From contig QPMI01000457.1 of assembly GCA_004431415.1 (NCBI GenBank), forward strand, positions 1-64,000: 64,000 bases of DNA, in the 5' to 3' direction. A program made the position numbers and the translations under genes. Source of the DNA: Cyanophora paradoxa. Taxonomy: Eukaryota > Glaucocystophyceae > Cyanophorales > Cyanophoraceae. Position 1 is the stretch's first letter, and each line of letters starts with the position of its first letter. The notes beneath the pieces were generated by a model. That model was given only the letters and a program-made list of their open reading frames with translations, was not told the DNA's origin and ran no database searches. Of the stretch, positions 12,401 to 22,828 are shown piece by piece.

Positions 12401-15400
12401 CTTCAGAGGAGCGGGAAACGGAGTCAGAGGGGCCGGGGGTAGAGACCTCGGGTGCGGTGCGGTAGGAGGCGACGGTGGCGGGGGTGGAGGCGGCGACGGA
12501 GGAGGGGGAGCCCAGGGGCGCACGCCCCGCCCCGAGCAGCCGCTGCCGCGGGGTGCGCTTCGCGCTCGCCGGCGTCGCCGGCTGCCTGCAGGCGGGCCGG
12601 TTAGGAAATGCGGCGGGGCGGGCGCGGGGTACGTGGCCGGCCCGCACTTGCGGAGGAGGCGGGCGGCCGCGGGGACGGCGGGGCGCTCGGGGCCCGCGGG
12701 CGGCGGAGGCGGCGCAGGAGCAGGCGGCGGCGCGGCGGCCTCGCCGTCCGCGCCCCGCTGCGTTTACCGTCAACGAAATGGACGGAGCAGAAGAGAGGGG
12801 GGTACGGCTACGGCGGCGTCGGAGTGGGCGAGGAGGGCGGCGAAGGGGCCGGCGGCGTCCCCCGCCAGCTCCGAGAAGGTCCCCGCCTGCGAGGAAGAGG
12901 AACGTGAAGGGGAGGAGGGAGGGAGGGGGGGTGGGGGAGGGGGGGGGGTACCTGGACGGCGCGCCCGGCCTGGAGGAGCAGCAGGCGGCGGGCGGGGGCG
13001 AGCAGGCGCAGGTGGTGGTGCGTCGCCACCACCCGCGTCTTCGAGCCTGCGCGGCGCCCGCCGAGGGCGCGTCAGGGGTGGCGGGACGAGATGGGGCGGG
13101 GGAGGGGCGAGGGGAGAGCTCGGAAGATGATTAGAAGCCGAAGGCAGGATAGGACAGGATAGGAAGCTGAGCAGGAGCTTGAAAAGCTTCGAGCTAAAAG
13201 GCTGAAAGCTACAAGCTAAGGAGAGCCTAGAGGAAGCCAAGAGGCTTGGAGATCGCTCGCCGAGGAGGCCGAGGACGGCGTCGCGGAAGACGCGCGTGGC
13301 CACGAGCGCGTCGCACGCCGACACCGGCTCGTCCAGCACGTAGGCGTCGGCGTCCGCGTAGACGGCCCGCGCCAGCGCCACACGCTGCCGCTGCCCCCCC
13401 GAGAGGTTCACGCCCTGTTTTGGGGGTAAGACGAGGAGGGTGGACTTGACGGGTACGCTTTCAAGAGACCTTCTCGCCGATCTCGGTCAGGTCCCCCGCG
13501 GGGAGCGTCGCCAGGTCGGGGCGCAGGCCTGCCCCACAGGGTGAGCGGGGTACGGCAGGCTCGACGGGGGTAGGCTCGCCGCAGGCGTCGATGGCGGCGC
13601 TGTAGCGGGCGGCGTCGAACGGCTCCCCGAATAGAACGTTCGCCCGCAGCGTCCTGCCGGGCGGCTCGGGCGGCGTGGAGGGGGGAGAGAGAGAGGACGG
13701 GGGGTACGCACGCGTTCTGGATCCAGGGCTCCTGGGAGACGTACGCGACGGAGAGGCCCCCGCACCGCGCCAGCGGCGGCCTGCAGCCGCTCAGGAGCCG
13801 AGAAGAGAGAGGCGGGGGTGGGGTACACGCACGGGGAGCCCGGGCGGGGCGCCTCGGGGTCGAGCTCGCCGAGGAGGGCGGCGAGGAGGGCCGACTTGCC
13901 GCTCCCCACGGGCCCCACCACCGCCACCAGCGACCCCCGCGCCACCTGCCGCCCGCCTGGTCAAGAGCAGGATGGGGCGGAGGGAGGGAGGGGTAGGCGC
14001 GCCTCGAGGGAGAGGGAGGAGAGGGCGAGGGGGCCGGGGGCGGGCGGGGCGCCCGGGGCGGCGGGGGGCGCGGCGCCCCAGCGGAAGGAGGCGTCGCGGA
14101 GAACGAAGGCGGGGGCCCCGGGGCCCGCCTCCAGGGCGGGTACAGGCGCCCCGTCCCGCGCCAGCAGCAGCCGCTGCACCCGCCGCCGCGACACGTTCGC
14201 CTGCGGACGGACGTTAACAGTGTTTGTTTTTTTTTGGGGGGGGAGGACGGGGGTACGCGCCTCGACGAGGCCGTTGACGACCCAGGGGAAGGCATTGATG
14301 GGGTGTACGAGCATCTGGAAGAGCGCCAGGGCGGGAAAGACCTGGGGCGGGGGATGAGGACGGGGGGAAGGAGCGGGGAGGGAGTAGGCGGACGGTGGCG
14401 GCGGTGAGGGAGCCGCCGCGTGCGGTGTGCCAGGCGAAGGCGGAGACGGAGATGAAGACGGGGGTGGTCACCCACAGGTACACGCACCTGCCCCGCCCCG
14501 CGCCCCGCGCCCCTCAGGGCCGGGTACGCAGAGAAAGAGAGGGGAGTACGGGCCAGGCGTCGAGGTACTTGCGGCCGGCGAGGGCGGCTAGCTCCTTCTC
14601 GCGCACCTGCGGGGGAGCGTCGGAGGGGGGCGGGACGGCATTCCCTAACACGGGGCACGCGCGTCGGCGATGCGGCGGCGGAAGTACGGCTCCAGCGCGA
14701 GCAGCTTCACGCTCCGCGCGCCCTGCAGGTGCCCTCAGGAGAGGGGGAGGGGGGGGGAAGCTGGCGGGGAGTACGGGGCCGGGCCTGGAGGGCCTCGAAG
14801 GTGAGCCTGACGCGGGCGTCGCGGCGGGCCATCATCTCCGCCGAGAGGGCCCCGATGCGCCCCGCGATCCACCGGTTCACCGGGATCAGCACCACGATTA
14901 CCACCACCCCGGCCAGCGCCGGCGGGCCCAGGCGCCCCGCCAGTAGGTACAGCGTCACACCGATCTGCGGGCGGGGCGTCGGGCGGAGGCGGGGGCGAGA
15001 AGGGAGGGGGTACGCGGGCGGACCTGGAAGGGGAGGGACCAGAACTCGTGGAACGAGCCGAAGGCGTTGATCACCCGGTCCACGTCTGGGGGGTACGGGA
15101 TTCAGAGGTGGAGGAGGGGAGCGGAAACTGCGCTGAAAAGGGGCACCCGTCGACATGTGGTTGATGATCTCGCCGCTGTCGGGCACGATGAGCATGGACG
15201 CAGGGAGGGGGAGGGGGGAGGGATGTAGGGGGGTACTCGCCTCGTGAAGGCGCCTCGCTCGCCGCTGGCGATGCTGAGCGACTTGCGGTACGCGGCCGTC
15301 GCCAGCGCCGACCGCACCCGCAGGTTCAGCCGGTTCACCTGAGCCGCGCGGCTCGGGGAGAGCGGGGGGGGCGGGCGGGGGCACGGGGGGCACGGGGGTA

Positions 15401-16497
15401 CCCGGTAGTCGTACTGCGAGTTGAGGAGCATGGAGAGGCCGGCGCCGCCGGCGAGGGCGAAGGCGAGGGCGTACCCCTGCCAGATAGGCGCCTCCTCGTC
15501 GTCCACGAAGACCACGAGCGACTCCAGCACGATGGGCCTGCGGGGTACGCGGCTCAGGGAGGGGGGGGGGGAATTGGGAGGGAGTTGTGCGGATACCCCA
15601 CGAAGCCGAGGGAGGCGGCGCCGAACTTGAGGAGCCCCAGGAGGTAGTACCCCCGCCCGATGAAGCGGTGGAGAGCGCGCACGAGGGCTCTACCCCCCCT
15701 TGGGGCCTCCTCCCTCCAGATCGCCTCGAACCGCTCCGCAACCGCTGGGAAGGGGGAACAAAGTGAGATGCACCGAGGGGTGCATGTCAGGCAGGCGGGG
15801 TACCGGCGGTGGAGTCCTCGGGGAAGAGGCGGAAGAGGTCGTCGGGCTCGAGGGGCTTGCTGTACCCCACCGTCACGAGGGGGGACACCCACGAGAAGGA
15901 GAGGCGGGAGAGGAGGCCCGAGGCGGCCCTCGCGACGTCCCTGTACTCCCCCGGGGCGCGGGGGCCCGCCCCCGGCAGCAGGGGCGTCCGCTCCGACGCG
16001 GGGCCGCGGCCGGGGGATGCGCCCTCGAGCTCCTGGTACGGCAGCGCGCCGAAGAAGAGGTGCGCGACCGCCGCCATCGCGGGGTACAGCGCCGCGTACG
16101 CCGGCGCGTCGGGCCGCCAGCGCCCCACGTAGACGAGAACCAGCGCGCCCCGCGCGGCCGCCGCGACAAGCGGCGCGAGCGGCCGCCTCTCCCTATACGC
16201 AACGACGCTCGCGGCGGCGCCGAGGACCCACGCCAACGCCAGCATCAGCTGGGGCCCGGGGCCTGGAACTGCGGCGATGCCGGGGACCGTCCCTAGCCAC
16301 GCAATCAGGGCGTGCGCGGCCGCCATGAGGGTGCTGATCGACAGCTCCATCGCCAGCGCGGCCTTCGCGAACAGCGGACGCTCGCTGGACGCGAGGCCGC
16401 TTTCCCGCCGCCGGAGCGCGAGCGCCACCTCCAGGAGGGCGCCCGCGAGGGCCGCAGCCGGCAGATACGACTGCCAGACATATACTGCCGCGCCCAT
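9459..16497 (-). CDS. Full-length ABCC-type (MRP) ABC transporter with TMD0
   Basis: Exporter of the ABCC subfamily. The first exon (about 15,790-16,497) begins MGAAVYVWQSYL and encodes roughly five hydrophobic helices (TMD0), then a linker ending SFSWVSPLVTVGYSKPLEPDD, the typical ABCC pre-TMD1 motif. TMD1 exons follow (ANVSRRRVQRLLLA marks the end). NBD1 has VVGPVGSGKSALL near 13,870-13,930, VAYVSQEPWIQNA (Q-loop), VNLSGGQRQRVALARAVYAD and YVLDEPVSACD. TMD2 exons (GTDAWLAYW, FFEANPVGRIVNRF) lead to NBD2: FEGLAVQYRGT, VVGRTG/AGKSTL split by an intron, LSVGERQLVCLARALL in place of LSGGQ, VLVLDEATANVD, and VVAHRLG. The stop is TAG at 9459-9461. About 20 introns, many with GTACCC donors. Likely in plasma or vacuolar membrane; substrate cannot be inferred. 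Start codon is 78 bp from the divergent neighbour. Confidence 0.9.
10251..10307 (-). other. GC-AG intron inside Walker A of the ABC transporter NBD2
   Basis: The exon upstream (minus sense) ends in GGCCGCACCG and the next begins GGGCCGGCAAG. Removing the 57 nt gives GRTGAGKST, an intact P-loop. The intron starts GCGCGCGAAC and ends CCCCCGCAG, so the donor is GC. The only GT donor nearby breaks the frame. Because 57 is a multiple of three with no stop, unspliced translation stays open and would insert 19 residues into the P-loop. Confidence 0.75.
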
Positions 16498-16575
16498 CGC
16501 CCCCGGCGCTGCTGCAGCAGGGCCGCTAGGCGACCCGAGCGGCCAAGTTGCAACAATCAGTTTTTTTCGACAGCG

Positions 16576-16929
16576 ATGGCGGGTGCGCCTGCCCCTGCAG
16601 CTGCTCCCGCGGCCGTGCGGACGCATGCGCGCTGACGCTCCGGTGCAGAAGCATCGCTGGAGGACCTCGTGGCGCAGGCGTACCGCCAGATCAAGAATAG
16701 CGACTGGCTGGAGAAGAACCCGGCGACTGGGCCGCGCATCTTCACGCTGCCGCCAGAGACGTCGTCAGCAACGCCGACCGCCTCTGGCGAGGGCGACGCG
16801 AGCGGCGCAGCGTCCTCCAGCGCAGCCCCGGCCGCAAGCCCCGCGGCTGCAGAGCCGGGGCCGTCCCTGGACGATCTCCTGGATCAGCTTGTGACGGGCA
16901 TGCAGTCAGCCAACAAGTCGGAAACATGA
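16576..16929 (+). CDS. Conserved-looking 95-aa protein of unknown function
   Basis: Two exons traced: 16576-16582 (ATGGCGG) and 16649-16929, joined to start MAEASLEDLVAQAYRQIKN. The intron begins gtgcgc and has ctgacgctccggtgcag at its 3' end. The N-terminal 40 residues look like a folded helical segment (SDWLEKNPATGPRIFTLPPE). A Ser/Ala/Pro-rich linker follows, and the C terminus SLDDLLDQLVTGMQSANKS is an amphipathic helix. No signal peptide, membrane segment or catalytic motif is visible. I do not recognise the family. It is divergent from the ABC transporter with 78 bp between start codons. Confidence 0.65.
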
Positions 16930-17866
16930 GCGAGGCCGCGCCAAAGCATGTCAGCCTGAGCAATCCGTCCGGACGACGGAACCTAGCCGCTGGAGTCCAC
17001 CGGAAGCCGCTCAACGATTTAGGCGGCGCCCACAGCCAATTGCAGCGAAGCAGCGCTGCCGCGCATGTTGCAAGCGCTTGTCCGGCGGTCTTTTTGGCCG
17101 GCATCGAATTTTGCCGCGCCGCGACATCGGCCACGCGATAACAGCAGCTGCATAGCTTTCTATCAATGTTTTAGTCCTCCAAAGCAGCAGTAAGTGCACG
17201 CTTTCATGCCCTTCACGCTCTAGCTGGATGTCAAGTGTTATAGTGTCATGCTATAGCTAAGAACTCGACAATTGCCTCCACATACGCGGCGGGAGCGCTG
17301 GAGCGCCGGGAAGCGATAAGGGACGAAGGAAGAAGCCATAATCATTGAATTGCACTCATAAAATATCAGTCGAATGTGCACGTCACTGAGACAGCCGCTG
17401 AAAATTGAGCGGCCCGGCGGCACGCCTCCAATCCCCGCCCCGCGCGCAGGAGGCCACCGGATCGGAAGTATTGGAGGCAAAGACTTCCGATGCACCCCTT
17501 CATGCGCTGCTACAAAAGGATCCAGATCACGTCAGAAATGCGACCTAGGCCTGCCGGCCCGGGGCGAGGTCGAAAACGCGTTACCTGTTCTTGTCTGGCA
17601 CTGGAGGCGAGCACCATGCGCTTCCAGGGAACGAAGAACATGGCTGGCAGTCTGTTGTAGAGCTCCGGTAGCTCCAAGGGGCCGTTGCTGCAGCTGCAGA
17701 TCTAGACTTCATGATCATGATCATCGAAGCACGCCAGACGCGCCCTGCGAGGGGCGCGTTGGTTGAGGCAACCAAATCAGGGAAAGATGCGCAAGCACCC
17801 GATCTTGTTCTCGCATGAGCAACGACAGCGCTTGAGCGCGATGGGCGCGCGCGGAGCGCGCGGCAT
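16930..17866. other. 937-bp convergent intergenic region
   Basis: Lies between the stops of the 95-aa and 48-aa genes and is noticeably less GC-rich. It holds only short open frames without splice or composition support. I see no tRNA cloverleaf or repeat in it. Confidence 0.4.
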
Positions 17867-18122
17867 CTACACGCCCGCTAGTCGGCATATCCGTTCGATG
17901 AGATACGACTGCAGGTGCGTCAGAAAGATACAGGCGGCGATGCTATCTAACCCGCACCGCCGCGAGGCAGGCCAGCATATCAATCGAGAACTCCCGGCCC
18001 TCGCTCGTCTGGGCGTACTTGTACAGTTTCCAAGCGATCTGCCCGCATCGGCTGGGGCGTGAGCGCGTTCATCGGCTGCGCAGGAAGCGCCAGCGCCAGC
18101 GCACCCCGAGTATGGCCGCCAT
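17867..18122 (-). CDS. 48-aa small protein, three exons
   Basis: Function not recognised. Exons traced on the minus strand: 18105-18122 (MAAILG), 17952-18038 (IAWKLYKYAQTSEGREF, then SIDMLACLAAVR) and 17867-17908 (SYLIERICRLAGV, stop TAG). All phases are zero. Intron 1 has donor gtgcgc and acceptor gcgggcag, intron 2 donor gttaga and acceptor ctgacgcacctgcag. The product is a short, largely helical, weakly amphipathic protein with aromatic N-terminal residues, which could be a small membrane-associated or organelle subunit. It is too short for a standard ORF cutoff. An additional upstream exon or a different acceptor (after cacgccccag at about 18050) is possible. It diverges from the desaturase gene, start codons 251 bp apart. 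Confidence 0.5.
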
Positions 18123-18373
18123 CTTTCCCGCACGGTCTTCCCGCGCGCGCCTCAATTCGTGGTTGTTTGGGCGGGATCGATTATTCGCGGCTGTCTGGTC
18201 CGCGCGCGCCTCGCTCAATTCGCGCCTCGCTCAATTACGGGGTACCGCGTCACTCGAGCTAGGTGTCACGACCAGTTGGCGCGAAAGCGGGAGGGCTCAG
18301 TAACCGCGGCAGTCTGCTGCGCCGTCAGCCTCGTCGTCACTAGTTTGACGAGACCCGCGCACGTCCGTTCACC

Positions 18374-19766
18374 ATGCCGAGCGATGGACCGCCCGTCTTC
18401 CCGTCATCCCAGAACCATGAGGAGGTGCGTCCCCTCGTCAGGCGCTCGCCCTAGCGTCTTAACGCCATCTGCGCGGCTGCTCGCCCCCCTGCGCGCCCGC
18501 CGCCGTTATCCCCGTTGACGCGTGCCGCACTCGTGCCGCCCCCACGCCGCAGCTGCGCGACGAGAATCCAGTGGTGCGTCATCCGCAGTCTTTCTTTGGG
18601 TCCTTGGACCGTCTTGCGCGGGCGCCGTCGCAAAGGAGGCCACGCCGACCCGCTCGTGCGCAGGGATTCAAGAACCGGCACGACCCTGGCTATCACAAGG
18701 ATTATGTGCGTGTAGATAACAACCAGATGCACTTTGAGCGGCGGAAGCAAATCCTGGAAAAGCACCCGGAGATTGCGAAGCTGCAGGGCTACGACCGGCA
18801 GTCCGCGTTCTGGATTGTCTTCATCATCGTCGCTCAGACTGCGCTTGCGTACTTCCTCAAGGACCAGACCAACTACTGGATTCTCTTCGGCGTCGCCTAC
18901 GTGCTCGGCGCGCCGCTCGTCCACGGCATGTGGGTGCTCGTGCACGACCTGACGCACAACTGCGTCTTCGCGTCCAAGTTCCAGAACATGTTCTGGCACC
19001 TCATCGCCAACCTCCCCATCCTCGTCCCCAGCACCATCTCCTTCCGCCACTACCACCTCATGCACCACTCCTACCTCAACGAGACTTACATGGACCCCGA
19101 CGTGGTCCGCTCCTTTCCCCTCCTTTTCCCGCGACGTCTCTGAGGCTCAGGGGCGGCGCAGCCGAGCCCGCTGGAGGCCAAGATCTTCGGGACGACGGCG
19201 CTGGGCAAGGCGACCTGGATGCTCGGCTTCGCGCTCTGGCAGGGGATCCGCATGGTCCGGTTCCGCGGCGCCGGCTCCTGGGACCGCTGGATCGCCCTCA
19301 ACTGGCTCTTCCAGGTCCGCCTCCGCCCCGCCCGCCTCCCCTCTCCTCCCGCCCGCCCACCCCTGAGCCTGCTGCACAGGCGACGTACATATACGCCATC
19401 TACCAGACCTGCGGCCTGGGCGCGCTCTTCTATATGTCGATCTCGTCGATCTTCGCCATCGGGCTGCACCCGCTGGGCGCCCGCTGGGTCGCCGAGCACT
19501 ACGCGACGGCCCCCGACCAGGAGACGTACAGCTACTACGGCCCGTCGAACATCATCGGGTTCAACATCGGGTACCACAATGAGCACCACGACCTGCCGCG
19601 GGTGCCGTGGTCGAAGCTGCCGGAGGTGCGGCGCATGGCGCCCGAGTTCTACGACAAGCTCGCGTGGCACGACTCGTACATCAAGATCATGCTGCGCTTC
19701 ATCTTCGACTCCAATTTCACCCTCAAGAGCCGCGTCGTCCGCTGGCCCAAGGAGAAGGCAAAGTGA
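18374..19766 (+). CDS. DES1: Sphingolipid delta-4 desaturase (DES1/DEGS family)
   Basis: Introduces the 4,5-trans double bond in dihydroceramide at the ER membrane. Exons traced: 18374-18424, 18553-18573, 18664-19104, 19162-19314, 19380-19766, giving about 350 aa, close to family length. Motifs seen: HFERRKQILEKHPEI near the N terminus; hydrophobic segments SAFWIVFIIVAQTALAYF and WILFGVAYVLG; the three di-iron histidine boxes HDLTHN, HYHLMHH and HNEHHD; and the diagnostic AEHYATAPDQETYSYYGP and FNIGYHNEHHDLP. The C terminus is KSRVVRWPKEKAK. The small second intron (18574-18663, 90 nt) is a multiple of three and open, so exon 2 to 3 retention cannot be excluded. Donors are gtgcgtc twice and gtccgc twice. 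Catalytic residues are complete, so it should be active. Confidence 0.93.
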
Positions 19767-20069
19767 GCGAGCGGCCTTCAGCGAAGATCGGCCGAGTAGC
19801 GGCCCGGCCCGGCGGCCCTCGGAACGCGCGTCTGGAAGCCTGCCGTCAGCCAGGCACATTGAACCCCTTTGCTTCTTCTTCTTATTCTTATTTACGATTT
19901 AGACAGACAGCACATGCAGTTCAGTAATAGATTTGCAGATTTTTTTCATCGGTTTCCTTGTAAATGTCGCGGTGTGCACGTGATCCCACCTTTGCAGATG
20001 ATTTGACTCGTATGATTTGATTTGGTTTGAATGACACGGCACGCAAGGAGCCTGGAGCCTGCGCCACGG
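19767..20069. other. Convergent 3' intergenic region
   Basis: T-rich stretch between the stops of the desaturase and the CRTISO-like gene, including ttcttcttcttattctta near 19870. Probably 3' UTRs of both. No gene seen. Confidence 0.4.
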
Positions 20070-22798
20070 CTACGGCTGCGCGGGGGCGGCGGGCTCGGCG
20101 ATGCGGGCGAGCATGCGGAGGTGCTCCTCGACGGGGGCCAGCGAGTTCGCGACTATCAGACCCGACGCCGCCACCGCCGGCATCCCCACCCCTGAGCTCG
20201 GGTTCGGATCCGGGTCGGCGGGTTTTACGGGAACGGCGTACCTGGGAAGGCGGAGTCGCCGCAGGAGTAGAGGCCCTTGACGCCCGGGACGACGGCCTGG
20301 GGGAGGGGGAAGAAGCCCTCGGAGGCGCGGATGGCGGGGCCGTAGGAGCCCCGCGAGCGCCGCAGGTACCGCGCCTGCGTCAGCGGCGTCCCCACCAGCG
20401 CCACCTCCGCCCTGTACCCCGCCACATGAGAAGGGGGGGCAGAGGGGGCGGGGGGTACGGGACGCACCGGGAGCGGGCGTCGGGGACGGCCTTCTCGAGG
20501 GCGCGCCAGAGGACCTCGGCGCGGCGCTCCTTGAGGGCCCGGTACTCCTCCGAGCGGCGGTCCATCCCCGCGTACAGCCCGTGCGGCTCCGTCGCCGGCG
20601 TGTCTGCCCCGCCGGCGCCCGGCTCAGGCGAGGGGAGGGGGAGGAGGGAAGGGGGGGCGGACAGGCGTGGACGACGTGGCAGCCGGGCGGGGCGAGGCTC
20701 GGGTCGAGGAGGGAGGGGATGGAGACGAGCACCACGTTCTGCTCCCCCGTCAAGTCTGCGCGCCGGCCGTAGTTAGGAGCAGCGAGCGGCGGCGGGGTCG
20801 GGGATGGAGCGGGCGCGCCGTCCCAGTCGGCGACGACGGCGTGGTGGCAGGGCAGGTCCGCCGGCAGCTCGCCCCTGCGCATGCCCGCGCGGGGGGGAGA
20901 TGAGCGGAGGAGGGAGGGGAGATGATTAGGTGCGCCTTCTCCGCACCGGAGGCCGACGTGGAGGTGGACGAACGAGTCGAGCTCGGGGCGCGCCTCCACC
21001 TGCCGCCCCCGGGGGTACAGGTTTGAGATCTAGAGGAGGCCGGGGTGGGAGGGAGGGGCGGGGCCGGGGCTCGGGCTCGCCTGGCGCCTGCTGGACTCCG
21101 GGAGGGCCTCGGGGGGCAGCAGCTTCAACGTGTCCGGCGCGAACGCGTTGGAGACCACCGCCCGCCTCGCGCGGATCTGACGCGGACTCTAAGATCGAGA
21201 GGAGGGGGCGGGGGGCGCGGCGCTCGGGGCGCACCACGGCGCCCGAGCGGAGGCGGACGCCCGCGGCGCGGCCGCCCTCGACCATGATTTGATCCACGTG
21301 GGCGCCCGTGAGGATCCGCCCGCCCCGCTTCGTGACGCCCCGCGCCAGCGCCGCCACCAGCGCCGCCGAGCCGCCCTTCGGGAAGTCTGAGAGGGGAAGG
21401 AGTCGGGGACGGGTAGAAGGTTGGCGGGAGCGGGGGGGGGGGGGGGGGGGGGGGGGGGGTACCGAGGACGCAGTCGGGGCGGTAGAACTCGTGGAACATG
21501 AAGCACCTGGCGGGAGAGGGGTAGGGGTGAGCGAGGGCGGGGAGGGGTACAGCGTGGCGGTGCGGACATCTCGGCGCCGATGGTGCCCTTGGCGTCCATG
21601 CCGGAGAGGAGGAAGCAGAGGAGGTTGAGCCAGCGGCGGATGAACTTGTCCTGTACCCCCGCCGCGTCCAGGATCTTCTCGAAGGGGGAGGCCATGAGAG
21701 CGGCGGCGGGGCCGGCGGCGAGGGCGGAGCGGAGGCCCGGGAGGAGGAAGGGGGCGAGGGAGCGGGCGACGCCGGGGTCCAGGCGGATGGCGGCGGGGGG
21801 TACGGCGACGGAGGCGGCGGCGAGGGGCCGCATGAAGTCCTGCAGGCGGCGCCACTCGGCCTCGGCCGCGGGGCCGCTGACGGCGCGCAGGACGTCGATG
21901 AAGGCGTCCCCCCCGACGCCCGTCACGAAGGAGCCCTCGGGGATGTGCACGCCCCAGTCGCTGTACCTGCGCCCGTACCCCGGCCGTGAGCGGTGGGGCG
22001 CAAGAGAGACGGCGGTGGGAGAGAGCACGTGTAGCAGTCCACGGTCTCGCCGATGGCGTCGAGGACCTGCGGGGCTGCCGTTGAGGGGGCGGGACGGGGT
22101 GCAATGCCGGCGGGGGCGCCGCGGCGGGCGGGGCGGGCCTGGCGGAGGGGCGAGGGGGAGGGGGAGGAGATGCCGGAGAAGAGGGACGGGCCGCAGTCGA
22201 AGGTAAAGCCGTCGCGCTCGAAAGAGTGCGCCGCGCCGCCCAGCACCGTGTGACTGGACCAGACGCTTAGCTGAGACGCGCGCGTGGTGCGCGGGGAAGA
22301 CGGCGCAGCAGCGAACCTCTCGCACAGAGTTACTTGCAGGCCGTAGGAAGCGAGCAGCGCTGCGCACGCCGGGTCAGCGGTCGCCGCGCTCGGCACGTGC
22401 GCCCGGCGCCGTGAGCGCCGGCGGTCGCTCTGCAGCTTAATCGGCGGTCTTAATGCGTGCACACCCGCACAGCTCAGCCCGCCGATGCCGCCGCCGACCA
22501 CGACGACGTCTGTCTCCTCGACCTCGGCACTGGCGGCCGCGGCTGGTGCGGCCGCGTTCGCCCTCGCGACCGGAGCGGCCGCATGCGGATGCGCGGATGC
22601 GTGTTCTAGTATCCGCGCAGGCCGAGGCCGCCTCAAGGCCGGGCTGGAGCCGGCGAAGAAGCTGAGCCGCTGCAGACGTGCTGTCCGGGCTTGCGCACGC
22701 GGCTGGTGCTGGCTGGCCGCTTCGGGCAAGGCAAATGTCGATGGAGCGATGCGGGCGCGCTGTGCCAGCGGCGGCGCCGCCAGGAACGCGCTTTGCAT
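20070..22798 (-). CDS. CRTISO-like FAD-dependent carotenoid isomerase/oxidoreductase, plastid-type
   Basis: Family of plant and cyanobacterial prolycopene isomerase-like flavoproteins. The start ATG at 22798 opens MQSAFLAAPPLAQRARIAPS and about 110 Ala/Arg/Pro-rich residues, a probable plastid presequence. The dinucleotide fold follows: ETDVVVVGGGIGGLSCAG. Later exons give GGAAHSFERDGFTFDCGPSL, VHIPEGSFVTGVGGDAF, FIRRWLNLLCFLLSGMDAKG, FMFHEFYRPDCVL, GVTKRGGRILTGAHV, EQNVVLVSIPSLLDPSLAPP, VALVGTPLTQARYLRRSRGS and, at the end, GLYSCGDSAFPG plus GMPAVAASGLIVANSL. These match the whole length of plant CRTISO-like proteins. The stop is TAG at 20070-20072. Ten or so introns, several with GTACC donors; one contains a 28-C run. 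Whether it isomerises lycopene or acts on another substrate is not decidable here. Confidence 0.88.
21432..21459. repeat. 28-bp poly-G (sense poly-C) tract in an intron
   Basis: Uninterrupted G run on the plus strand. In the sense of the CRTISO-like gene it is C28 immediately after the intron donor GTAC. The length may be unreliable in the assembly. Confidence 0.9.
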
Positions 22799-22828
22799 GC
22801 TCTCGGCCCGGGTATACTGCCAGATCAA

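Noticed and set aside
17763-18062. 99-codon plus-strand open frame MRKHPILFSHEQRQRLSAMG
   Set aside because: It overlaps the better-supported three-exon 48-aa gene on the other strand and looks like its antisense shadow.
18571-19143. Desaturase starting at the internal ATG 18571 in an unspliced exon
   Set aside because: The upstream ATG at 18374 with two GT-AG introns gives a family-like N terminus, and the stretch before GFKNRHDPGY reads as Arg/Pro-rich intron.
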